64,000 nt of DNA from Sparassis latifolia (taxonomy: Eukaryota; Basidiomycota; Agaricomycetes; Polyporales; Sparassidaceae). Position 1 is the stretch's first letter; every line of letters begins with the position of its first letter. The notes under the pieces were generated by a model. That model searched no databases, was not told the DNA's origin, and saw only the letters and a list, made by a program, of their open reading frames with translations. Location: NCBI GenBank assembly GCA_018466975.1, contig CM031558.1, positions 1-64,000 on the forward strand, in the 5' to 3' direction. A program made the position numbers and the translations under genes. Shown here piece by piece: positions 34,010 to 44,409 of this stretch.

Positions 34010-35816
34010 TCACCACGCCGGCCAGAACCGGTGCGTCGTCTCCCCACACACCGCCGGCCACGGCGCACCCCGCAGCTCTCCCACGCAGCTCTCGACCCCC
34101 TCCACCGCGCCGGCGAGCTCGACGACGCACTTGACGAGCGGCCGCGCGCGCGCGAACGCGGCGACGCGCGCGACGTGCGGGTGCGGACTGGGGGTGGCGA
34201 GGCGGACGTGCAGGGTCGTGAGGTGCGGGCAGGGCGGGGACCGGCGGCGGTGGTGGTGGTGGTGGTGGTGGGGCGGGGAAGGAGGCACCGGAGGATATGC
34301 GGGAGGAGGCCGCCCGCCGCGTCTGCGTCCGCGTCCGCGTCTGTGCATCCGAGAGCTGTGTCTGTCCCGTCATTCCACGTGGCCCCCGCGTCCGCGCAAT
34401 CGAGAGCGTCCGCGTCTGTCCCAGCGCGCGGGGAGAGGCCCGCGTCAGCACGATCGCCAGCGCTCGCATCGTCCCCATCCGCGTCCGCAGCGTCCACACG
34501 ACACACGACCACGGCCAGCGCGCCCAACGTCCCAAACAGCCGCGGAAAGTCGACGAGGGCATGCACGCGCCCCTCAACATGGAGCTCCACGATCCCGCAC
34601 AGCGGCACGCGCGCCGCGAGCGCAGGCAGCAGGACTTGCGGGGCGTGCGGGGGGGCGTCGATGCGGAACGCGGCCGCGTCGGCGTCGGCGGCGGCGAGCG
34701 TGCGCGGGGTGAGCTTGAGCGTGCGCAGGGCGGCGGGGCGCGGGAGGGCGGGGAGGACGGCGGCGGGGGCGTCGAGCGCGAAGAGGCGGAGGGCGGCGGT
34801 GGGCGGGGGCGCGAGGTGGCGCAGGAGCCAGGCGGCGAGCGCGGCGGTGCAGTCGCCGATGGCGAGGCGGCGGAGGCGCGGGAGGGGCACGGCGGGGTCG
34901 TCGTCGTCGGCGGGGGGGAGGTCGTGGCGGAGGCGGACGAGGAGGGCCTCCTCGAGCGCGGGGCAGTTGGCGAGGAGGGTGCGGAGGGCGGGGAGGGTCC
35001 AGCTGGCGCGGGGGAGGTGGGGGCGCGGGGGTGGGCGGCGAGGAGGAGGCGGGTGAGGGCGGGGAAGGGGTTCTTGGGGAGCCAGAAGGAGGACTGGAGG
35101 GCGAGGGCGCGGAGGCGGGGGGCGTCGCCGCGGAAGAGCTCGACGAGGTAGGGCCGGTCGGAGATGGGGTCGGACTGGAGGGTGAGCCGCTGGAGGGCGG
35201 GGGCGGGGAAGTCGGTGTAGATGCGCGGGTCGAGCGGGGACGCGATGCAGAGCTCGGCGAGGCGCGCGCCGTCGGAGCGGCACAGCTCGAGCATGAACGG
35301 GTTCAGCGCCTGCGTGAAGATGCTCACCGCCAGCGGCGCGTGCGTCGCCCAGGGCCCGTGTGCGTCGTCCGGCGTCGCCGACGCGCGCCCGAGGCTGATC
35401 TGGCGCCAGCGGCGGCAGACGTGCGAGACCCCCTTGAGCCCGCGCGTCGAGCGCAGCGCGGGGGACGCCCAGATGTAGAGATCGCCCTCGGGCGTGACGG
35501 GCTCGAGGAGCTCCTGGAAGACGAAGCGGAGGATCTCGGGCGGGAGGCGGTTGACCGGGCGCAGCGCGTTGAACTGGTGGCGCACGCTCAGGATCGCCCC
35601 CCGCAGCGTCTCCTCGATGCGATCTAGCTGGCGCGATGTCAGCGTGTGCCGGCTCTCTGCCGCCGTGACTTACGGAATCCGTCCTGCAAGGGGGTGAGGC
35701 AGTCGAAGAGCGCAGGGAGAGGGAGGTACGCACCCAGTGTGTTGCGGATCGGCGTGCAGCTTGGCGACGAAGGACTCGGCGGCGAGCAGGGCAGCGCGGG
35801 CGGGCGTGAGGTCCAT
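34010..35816 (-). pseudogene. F-box-like family member F3, GC-rich and frameshifted
   Basis: The gene structure is normal: exon 1 35,816-35,734 (83 nt, MDLTPARAALLAAESF), micro-exon 35,683-35,674 (10 nt) and exon 3 from 35,627. The F-box-like part (RLPPEILRFVFQELLEP, VCRRWRQISLG) and TDFPAPALQRL follow. Near 35,010-35,040 the frame must change to continue (SWTLPALRTLLANCPALEE to GTLGALAVVVC), and again inside the (ACC)n run near 34,245-34,275 to reach ARARPLVKCVVELAGA and the family end HRFWPAW. Composition is far more GC-rich than the paralogues, and an Asp/Ala-rich insert (DADADADAAG type) is present at about 34,300-34,480. Either a recent pseudogene or assembly errors in G/C runs. Confidence 0.78.
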
Positions 35817-36800
35817 CGCGGATACTGCTCGAGCACGACTAGCGGATGGTAGTGGTTCAGAGCATCCCCTACGGACAGACGCCTTCATTAACGAGTCGGA
35901 CGAGTTGCACGGGTTAAAGACTACCTGACTCACACGCAGTGACGCGATTACGCCGTGATGCAAACACGCGCAGCCCTATCTTTAGCGTAACAGACTCGCC
36001 TCACGCTTTCGCCGCTGCAGATCCTCCGCCAGTCGAGAAGCTTGGCCGTGGTCTCTTGCTCCGTTGGACGAGACATGGCCCGACGTCGACGTGTGTCCTC
36101 CAAGAGGCTGTGTGTACAGCGTAGAGCTGGAGGTGGTCATCGAGACCGCCCGCTGTGGGAGCTGTTTCACTTTGAGCTGGCAGCGATCGTCGTCTGCGCG
36201 TGGCGTCGACGTCATCCCGTACCTTTCGTCCACCGTTACGTAACCTCCTCTGAGACCGCGTCGTCTAGGTCCGCTCTCGCAAGCTGATCCGAGCTGCTTA
36301 TCTGCCGTTCTCTATCGCCCGTGCACTCTTTGCTATTTCGTCCATATCTCGATCTTTTCCGGTCGTCCTGATGAACATACAGTAAAACGACCTCGAGCAG
36401 AAGCGCTACCCCTACCCATCAAGTACACCAATACAGATCGCGTTATTCCTGCCGTGTTGTGCACACCGACGGCCCCAGCCCGCGCGCGCATGGGTAGTGG
36501 GTCGCCTGCGCGCACAGAAGATTATCGACCCCTTGCGGAAACGCGTACGCGCAAAGGACCGCTGCATTCTGTGTTACGCAACCGTACGATCTCAACCCCC
36601 GGGTGATGCGAGTGCGTTATTCGTTCCGGAGACGTTGCAGGACAGTGACTCATCCTATCGTCCGCGATCGTCCGGTGTAAGTCCCTTCCAGCCCGTCCCG
36701 CACCATCTTCACGTTGCGGACACCACTAGCTGGCATCGGCTGCCCGTACTCGAGGGAGGCAACGGCCGTTATCCGACCCTCGACGAGCTGCTTCTCGGCG
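35817..36800. other. Intergenic region, no recognised gene
   Basis: Sequence between the start of F3 and the beta-adaptin relic. Short frames occur on both strands without motifs. Promoter elements of F3 would lie at 35,820-36,000 but none can be named. Confidence 0.4.
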
Positions 36801-36809
36801 CTCCGAACG

Positions 36810-37261
36810 GGCGGCGTGTAGCGATACCAAGTGCCTCAGCTGGGTTCGGAGACGTCGGATACCCGGGAGAAGGAGCATATATACGCGAACCCGTCGGGTG
36901 CGGCACGCCAATGCTCCCAGGTGTCCGCGCAGCCACGCAGGTCTGAACGCCAGTGCTCTGCTTGTAAGCTCGGGTCTTCGCTCGTCTTGGCGCAGCTGGT
37001 CATCGTGCGCGGCGTGCACCCGAGAATCTCGCCAGCCAGCTCCGGATTGCTGAGATGGCTCCGTCTCTCGTCCCACTCCTCTCGAACACCCTAGTTTGGT
37101 GGGCCGCGCCCGGAACAACCTCCTCCTGCAGCAGCACCCGATCTTCTCGGACGAGACGCGCATTTTCTTCTGCGAGTATACCCCCCCGTCGTTCCTGAAG
37201 GCCGAAAAGCTGGACATCCGCCTCATGCTCCGATTGGCGGGGCCCAGGCGCTCTCCCAAGT
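36810..37261 (+). pseudogene. Decayed beta-adaptin (AP-1/AP-2 large subunit) fragment
   Basis: In shifting plus-strand frames one reads GRRVAIPSASA, a KEHIY segment, then PSLVPLLSNT and, continuous from about 37,095, ARNNLLLQQHPIFSDETRIF followed by FFCEYTPPSFLKAEKLDI. This matches the order in beta-adaptins (GRVAIL..AL, EAEHI, LVTLLS, ALRNINLLLQ, VFFCKYNDPxYVKxEKLDI). Only this short middle part is present and at least two frame changes are needed, so it is a relic of a vesicle-coat adaptor gene, presumably a duplicated fragment. It is followed directly by an F-box relic. Confidence 0.55.
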
Positions 37262-37499
37262 GAGTGTATGAGCGTATGCCCCGCATGCCCCGGCTTTATT
37301 GTTAGGGTTAACGTGCATCGGCCGCCCACGCTTCGGCGGACGTCGTCCGCGTACGGCGAGGCGTCGGTCAGACGTGTCAGGATCGATGAAGGCGCTGAGC
37401 GCTATGGCGCGAGGACGAATAGGACGTCCGAGCGCAAGTGGGTCTTCTGCGGTCAGTGTCGAGATTTTTTCTTCTGGCCTGGTTGGCAAACACCGGAAT

Positions 37500-38036
37500 T
37501 CAATGGAGATGAGCTGGATGCCGCGGCCAATCGTGTGGGCGTCGCGGGCGTGCGCGAGCTGTATGTGGTAGGAATGGACCCGCTGTTGACGGAACGCTTT
37601 GTGGATACGCCTGCCCTGCTGAGGCAGCTCTCTGCGCTCGTGACGCTCGTCTACAGCGATATCGGGCCGCCCGGCAAGCGGTTGGAGTACCTCTCCCAGA
37701 CACTGTGCGGCTTGCCCTGCCCGCGCCTAGAGACGCTCCATATCTACACGCCCGAAGACGTCCCCGTGAACGTTGTGGAACTCGCCAAGTTCGCAGAGGC
37801 GCGTGTGCGCGCTGGGTTACAAACTGCGCAGGCTCATCTTGGAGTTTCAACAGAGGTCCCGGACGGTTCTGCGTGTCGGTGTCGGAAGGCTGGGCGCTCA
37901 TGTGGAGATCATGGAGCTGCACGAGAACGGCGGAGCGGGCCCGCGGGCGCCGTGGCCGGTGGTGTGCACGGAGGTGACGCACGAGTTGTTTACAATGTTT
38001 ACGATACGATATCCGCCTTCGCCCCAGTGGGCTTAG
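37500..38036 (+). pseudogene. F-box-like family relic F4 (C-terminal third only)
   Basis: Homologous to the last third of F2/F8: VGVAGVRELYVVGMDPLL, LLRQLSALVTLVYSDIGPP, LPCPRLETLHIYTPED and, in another frame after about 37,815, YKLRRLILEFQQRS, then PWPVVCTEVTHELF. One frameshift lies at 'GCTGGGTTACAAACTGCG', and another precedes the first block. The whole F-box region and the first ~400 residues are missing, so it is a truncated, frameshifted copy. Confidence 0.75.
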
Positions 38037-39000
38037 GACATGTCTACGACAGGCCTCGACGAACCAAGTATGTATGGAGCAGCGGATCTACAATGGCATG
38101 AGTGGGACGTTGGCCGGACTAGCACTCTGCTACCTGGAGTACAGGATCACCAGTGATAAGACCATGTAGGTGGATGGGGGTTATGCCGGAAGAAAGGACT
38201 CCTTGAAAGGAGGGGAAAGCATCAATCAAGGACCCTCTGTACCAACCCCTTACATAATCCAACCCGGTTGCCCAGCGGGAACGTGAGCGAGCATGAAGTC
38301 CGCTGTGAACGGCAGTCGTCCATCCTAGGACAAATGATGATGGTTCATGAATGCGACAGACCGAGTGGTAGAGGAAGTGACGATGAGCTGGTTGGCGTGC
38401 TGCGGGGATGGATGTGCGATTGGACTGGTGGATGATGGTGAGGGTGTGTCTGGCTGCGTTTGCCCAACGTCGGGAACGCCAACTCCGTACGCTGGATGCC
38501 CATCATGGGGCGGGTATAGAGGGTTGGATGAGCTATTGGCGACGATAAAATCCCACATTCATTGAGGCCGGGACGACAACATGGTGGTTGTTGTTGTTGT
38601 TGTTCTGGCCGGCTTGGTGGGGCACGCGTGCGCACGCCTTCCCTTTCCCTTTCTCTATCTTTTATTTTATACCGTGTAGCGTCGCTTTATATTGGTCTTG
38701 AAATCTAATGCTCTCCCCGTGCCGATGTCAATGAACGCCAGCCCAGGATATAGTATCAACTTTGACATACAAACCACTCCGACGCACACGCTTCGTTTGA
38801 TGCCGTTAAATACTCTGTTGAGGTATTGTCGATGAGAGCCGATATGAATATCGAGGCGCAAGCGCTTCGTGCCGGCGTGGTCATAGTCACTGGTCACGAC
38901 GTTGTGACTTATCGCGAACAACCAAGCCGGCGCAACCAAGACGACAACTCCAAATCTAAACTAACTGTCGACGACTTCAAAGATCACGCGCACGAGTGCA
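38037..39000. other. Intergenic region; short (GTT)n run
   Basis: No gene recognised. A (GTT)n microsatellite of about 22 bp sits at 38,583-38,604. A 79-codon frame at 38,826-39,065 runs into the left arm of the TIR element and has no motif. Confidence 0.45.
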
Positions 39001-39520
39001 GGGTCGATTGTTCGGATTCGATTGGCGCCCTGCGGGCGCTCATGTCACATCACCTCGGTTTTTAGTTGTACTTATGCCGGAGTAGTCGGCCCCATTTGCA
39101 ATAAGTCAGTAAAGTCTTGTAAGTAGATTGTAGTGTCTTGGGCTGTTGCCTGGACGTCGGGGGTGTTTCGGTAGCCCTAGCCCATACTCCAATGACAATC
39201 TCAACGCAGACGGCGATGTCGTGCAGGCTGCAAGTACTAGTATTAAGATGTTCGACGCGCTGAACATTCCGCGCCATCATCAGTGTCGAAAGAGGACGGC
39301 ACCGCGGTGCCAGTCGGATGTCGGGCGTCGGGCACTGGGCGCCGATTGCCTTATCCCACTGCCGAATTACGGGAGGGTTTCTAATGTCAACAAATGTCTC
39401 TAATGAAACCTAAGTATATTTACTAATTGGATTTCAAAGATCCGAAAGTTGGGGCCCCTTCGGCTGGACGTGACGTGACCAGGCGCCCGCTGGGCGCCAA
39501 TCGAATCCGAACAATCGCCC
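39001..39520. mobile_element. MITE-like element with ~55-bp inverted repeats
   Basis: The left end (39,001-39,058) and the reverse complement of the right end (39,463-39,520) share CGATTGTTCGGATTCGATTG continuing into GGCGCCC (26 identical bases), then GCGGGCGC, then a diverged TCA-GTCAC-TCAC-TC part. The ~400 bp inside has no coding capacity and includes the palindrome GGCACCGCGGTGCC at 39,298-39,311. The size and lack of a transposase indicate a non-autonomous TIR element. TCAAAGATCAC occurs at 38,977-38,987 and 39,523-39,533 outside the two arms, but not symmetrically, so a target-site duplication is not proven. The right end lies 30 bp before the start codon of F5. Confidence 0.72.
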
Positions 39521-39549
39521 TCTCAAAGATCACCACATCTCCGCGGGCT

Positions 39550-41267
39550 ATGGATCTGACCCCGGAAAGGGCTGCACTCCGCAATGCAGAAGGATTTCTT
39601 GCAAGGCTCCAAATAGATCCGCGAATCATTAGGTCAGTCAGTCGCTTCCGGGGTCTTCACGCTGGCTCATACGTTTTCTCCAGTCGAGACGCTGTGAGTA
39701 CTGTGCGAGCATTAAGCCTTCTCACCATGTATTGACTTTCGAACAGCTGCAATATTTCGAGCGCACTCTGAATGCTGCGATTATAAGCGTCCGGGACCAG
39801 TACAATTCGTCACGTCCGGTCAACTGTCTGCCACCGGAGATCCTTCGATATATCTTTCGTCAAGTCCTCGACCCGGTCAAAATGGATGACAGCATGTTCA
39901 TGTGGCCTTCTGCGCTGAGATCGACGAAGGGTCTCAAAGAATTATCGCTTGTCTGTCATCTTTGGCGGCAGATCACTCTAGACGATTGCTTCCTGTGGAG
40001 CCATATACACATCGGTCAGCTTTATGGCCCCACGACAGATATGTTTCTGCAGCGTTCCGCTCGAGTGTCGCTCAAAGTGTGCAGTCTCGCACAAGGCAGA
40101 CGCCCATTCGTGCGGACACTTTACCGCGTCGACCGTACCAGAATTGAAGAGCTGTGCATCAGTTCTACCTCGAATCCTCATTTTTATACCAGCTTCGCCG
40201 CTCCGGCTCTACGACGGCTGACTTTGCAATCCACCGTTGATGCCGACATGCCATATCTAGTCGAACTTTTCCAGGGCGCGATCCCGCAATTGTGCGCAAT
40301 GTCACTGCATGCCGCAGTTTGGCTTCCGAGCAACTGTTTCCCGCGGCTCACACGGCTTTACCTCTCTTCCAAGCTCAAACCAGTGGTACCACATGCACAT
40401 TGGACGCTCTCCGCCCTGTCTGCATTTTTGTCCAATTGCCCCGTCTTGGAGGAACTCATTTTCGGAAAAATTAATCCTACCTTAGCAGCAGGTGATGAAG
40501 CGCTTCCCGTCGTAAACCTGAATCGACTCAGAAGTCTCAGCATCAACCCGTCGGCCACGGCCGTCATTCAGTGGCTCCTCGTTCACCTCCTTATACCAGT
40601 GGATGCATCCATCGGGTTTCGTCCCCGCCGGGAGGCCAATGACACTGTTTTGGACATCCTTCTTTCCTTGCCTCGGCTGAAGGATATGCGGACGATGCAT
40701 TTGCGAGCTACTGTGTCCGATCCTGACAAAATTCACATAATCACTTCTGTCTCCAATTCGTCGTCTAGCACCTGCCTCGAGAGCACGATCCGGGATTACA
40801 CAAAAGACGTTCAGGATGAAGTATCCACGTCGCGCGTGCAGACTACCCCCGCCGCTATCGGCCAGTTTTCCGGTATTACACATCTTCACGTTACCGACGG
40901 TGGATGGGTTCAGAAATTCGTCGACTTCCCGGCGCTGTTCATGATACTGCCGTATCTGTCGTTCCTCGAGTACGAGAAGGGCGATAACGACCTCCTTCCG
41001 CTCCTGCTCAAGGGTCTACTTCCTCCCGACGATCATTCCGTCGCTGCGCCAATACCCTGCAAGTCCCTCACGATCTTGAAAGTCTCTATGGGAGACATCT
41101 CAGCGATGTTTGAGAGCATCGTTGAGTTCGCAAATAATCGTCATCGAATCGGATATCCTCTGGCCAAATGCATCGTGCTTAATCCCGCGATCGAGCTTGA
41201 TGATATGAGAATACTGAAACAGTATGTCGAGACGGTTGAAGTCCGTTTCTCTTGCCCGTTGTGGTAG
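39550..41267 (+). CDS. F-box-like protein, family member F5
   Basis: Exons 39,550-39,632 (83 nt), 39,684-39,693 (10 nt, TCGAGACGCT) and 39,747-41,267 give 537 residues. Exon 1 encodes MDLTPERAALRNAEGFLARL; the F-box-like part is at residues 58-105 (CLPPEILRYIFRQVLDPV, VCHLWRQITLDDCFLW). Family blocks are YTSFAAPALRRL, LSAFLSNCPVLEELIF, HLHVTDGGWVQKFVDFPALF and LEYEKGDNDLLPLLL. The protein ends at VRFSCPLW, shorter than relatives that finish in WP-x-W after a cysteine block. It is closest to F1 and F3. The 5' region is unusual because a MITE-like element ends 30 bp upstream, so the promoter or 5' leader is at least partly element-derived. Confidence 0.88.
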
Positions 41268-42183
41268 CGCGTCGGGTCTACCACTTATACTTACCGGTTA
41301 TATCGCCACTAGGGCACGTCCATTGTATACTAATCTGACGTATCGGTGAGTAAGTTTCTGTGTTAGCTTCCGCTTCTAATAGTTATAGTTACGGAGACGA
41401 TGGAATCATTGATGCATCAAGGTGTACTGTATCCTGTATTCCCCTTGTACTGACATTTTCTTTATCGCGAATTTTAGAGTGCGGCAAATGTTCCCAATCT
41501 GCAGCTCTTTCTGCACGTCCTCTGCAGCTGGCAGTCCTGCTGGAGTCGAGGTTTTAGATCAGTTGTTAGGCGCCTTTCCGTGCTGGCCTCTCGACTCGGC
41601 GGCATGCCTCCAGGACAATTCGCTATCTGTATTCTTCACGGTTGTACGTTGGTCTGTCATCGTCAAATCCTTGCCATTCAAATCATGTAAAGCTTGAGGG
41701 ATTTCTCGCGCTAAGCGCCTTCGCGGACGTGAGATCATGTTCGAGCATGGAGCTAGGGTGTCCCAGAAACAATTGCAGCCATGCTACAGTTTTCTCGGGC
41801 ACCAGTGCCTTTAGTCACATGCCCTAATGATGGTTCAATCGCTCCCCAGTCTTCCTCGAAAGCTCAATGAAGACGTGATGAGCGCGGTGTGGGTACCTTC
41901 CGCGCCAGCAGTGGCCGAGTGAATTGATCTGCAGTCAATGGTGTCATGTCCAGCAACCAGGCATGAGGAACTCACTTGCGGAGAGTAGTAGGATACAATA
42001 TATGCTTCCGGCGAATTATCTTGTCGCACGGAATTTGTGACAATTAGAGTGGAAATGGACTCATCTAGGCGAACACTACACTTTCCATTCCTGGAAATTC
42101 GTCGTTCTTTTCGGCAACAATGATTTCCGTTTCGGAAGACAATAGCACTCGCATCTTAAAACCACGCCGTTGAGGATCTCCCC
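41268..42183. other. Intergenic region between F5 and F6
   Basis: No gene recognised; only short frames on both strands without motifs. The promoter of F6 is expected just upstream of 42,184. Confidence 0.45.
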
Positions 42184-44090
42184 ATGACCAGCTGCGAAGA
42201 AACGATGGACTGGCAATTGTCAGATACTTCTCTTGCAGAGCCTTTCAGTGAACTCGACGCTAGGTGAGTTTAAAATCTATGCGAATCTGCGCTGACCACT
42301 GACGTGCCCTACAGTATTGAATCAGTGAGTCTCCTGTTGATTTGGAGTACAGTATTTGACGCTCGCCACAGCTGCGCCCTTGGCTTGCAGATCCTTTCCC
42401 AACACAAAGTCTGGTCGATTTACCATGTTATATCAACAGATTTGCTCCCGAGCTACTCGCATTGACATTCCAACATGTCTTGGGTCCGGTGGAGACGCAG
42501 GCGAGGGAAATGTTTTTTTGGCCGTCTGCTGTCATAACAAGCCAAAGAGAGCTCCGGAACCTCACCCAGGTCTGCCGTTATTGGTATCAAGTCTGCCATG
42601 ATACACCCTTGCTTTGGAACACCATTTACGATACCCGCAATGTCGAATGCTCCATGGCATCTTTGTTGGCAGGCTACCCACAAGTACCGCTCAATGTGTA
42701 TATCGGTCGATTCGTTCCCAGTGAAAGGATGATGGACTTATTGCGATCGGACAGCTGGCGCATCCAGAATCTTAACATTTGCTTCCCAACCACTGACTCG
42801 GCCGCTGATCAGAACGCAGCACGGCGTATGATCCGGCGACTCCCTGAGGAGATAATGCATGCTCTTACCCAACCGGGATTCCCAAAGTTAAAATGGCTAG
42901 AACTGCAGCACATCGCGCACTGCACGAATTTCGAAGCACCTGCACTCAAGCACTTGACCATCTTCTCACCTCTCATACGCGTCAAATCCAAGTATCCATT
43001 ATTGTTCCGTGGCCATGCTCCGCAGCTGCGGACGCTCACATTGCGCGTTGCAACATGGCTCCCGCTGAACAGATTCCCCAGCCTCACGCATCTGCACATC
43101 TCTTGCACACCGAGGCGACTCTCCCCCGCCGAGGAAAACCGGGCAACCAAGTGGGAAGTCCCGGAACTTTTCTCTTTTATGTCGCGCTGTCCGAACCTCG
43201 AGGACGTCGTTCTCTGGGGCATACCCGAGTTTCACACGATCCACGAGGAAGTCCCTGTGCTTCACATGCGTCGTCTCAAGCGGCTAGTTTTGGGCGGCAT
43301 GACTGAGTTGCTGATCGAATGGATATTCCACCACATCACGATGCCTGCGACTTCCGCGGCGTGTCGTCTCGCTGGCGTTCTCTGCGCGCCCGAAGAGCTC
43401 GAAGCAGTAATCGTATACACTCCCCCGCTAGCTCTGCGGACGATTCACATCCAGAGGAAATACATGACCACAGCGATCACCTTTTGCTTGGCAGACGAGT
43501 CCTCCGGGATCCGCATTGAAACGCGCCTTCCCCGTATTTCGACGCAGAGGAGCGAGGAATGGGGTTGGTCGAGTGCGATATGGGGGCTCTGTCGCCTGAG
43601 AGAAGTGCGGGAGCTGTACCTCGAGGGCTTGACCCCGCTGCTACTGAAGCACTTCACGAGCATGCCCGCACTGATGACGATGCTCCCCGCGCTCACCACG
43701 CTCGTCTGCTCCGACGGTGTTCGGCCGGAGCTCCTGCTCCAGTACCTCGCGGCGCGTGATGGCGCAAATGACGGGCCATGCTCCCCGAATCTCAGAACGA
43801 TGCATCTCTGCATCCCGGACGACACGGATATGGAATGCCTCAACCCCCTCGTCGCGTTCGCAGAGACGCGTTTGCGGATGGGACACCCACTGCGGAGAGT
43901 GGTAATAGAAATCAGCCGGCCAACGATGGAGGTGGAGTCATGGATTCCCCAGGAAGGGCGCATAGACGAGGCGCTGAGCCCTTATGTCGAATCCGTCGAG
44001 CTGCGCATGTACGAGGGGCGGAATCCGCGACCGCGCTGGCCGAATGTGTGCGCAGAGATGCCGCATGCGGAATGGCCACCTTGGCCCTAG
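42184..44090 (+). CDS. F-box-like protein, family member F6
   Basis: Exons 42,184-42,263 (80 nt), 42,315-42,324 (10 nt, TATTGAATCA) and 42,372-44,090 give 602 residues. The F-box-like part is at about residues 53-105 (RFAPELLALTFQHVLGPV, VCRYWYQVCHDTPLLW). Downstream family blocks are CTNFEAPALKHL, PLLFRGHAPQLRTLTL, FMSRCPNLEDVVLW, VRELYLEGLTPLLLKHF, LVAFAETRLRMGHPL and the C-terminal EMPHAEWPPW. Sequence of the main exon groups with F2 and F8, but the micro-exon is 10 nt as in F1/F3/F5, so it links the two subgroups. Introns are 51 and 47 nt. No frame damage is seen. Confidence 0.88.
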
Positions 44091-44409
44091 GTTGTCCTAC
44101 TCTCTTTAAGTTTAATTGCAAGCGATGTACCTTCACGCCTTGATACGAAATCCTGTAATCCCGCTTCATGCATGATCGTGTACTTGTGCTGTGCAACATA
44201 ATCTGTATCTGCTACTGGGGACAAATATCTCTTATCGAATATAACTAGTACCAATTACCATAACCATAGTCTTTCATCATGTCCCATAACAGTGCAATAT
44301 GCAATGTGCGAGAAGCATTACGGTATATATACTCTACAATCCTCTCTATCTCTATCAGAGTAATGAGAGCAGGATACTTGGCAAGTCCACGTCACGAAAC
44401 GACGGTCAT
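44091..44409. other. Convergent 3' intergenic region
   Basis: Lies between the 3' ends of F6 (plus) and the MFS gene M2 (minus). AT-rich near 44,210-44,340, where both transcripts probably terminate; no other feature seen. Confidence 0.5.

Noticed and set aside
33183..35585. 800-codon minus-strand frame across F3 and beyond
   Set aside because: Only its first ~200 codons match the F-box family; the rest is out of frame and passes the true family stop at 34,010.
34297..35627. Long plus-strand frames opposite F3
   Set aside because: Result of extreme GC content (few stops), repetitive Gly/Arg/Glu composition, no motif.
38976..39533. TCAAAGATCAC as target-site duplication of the TIR element
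   Set aside because: It lies 13 bp outside the left arm but 2 bp outside the right arm, and a similar word also occurs inside the element, so it is not a clean duplication.
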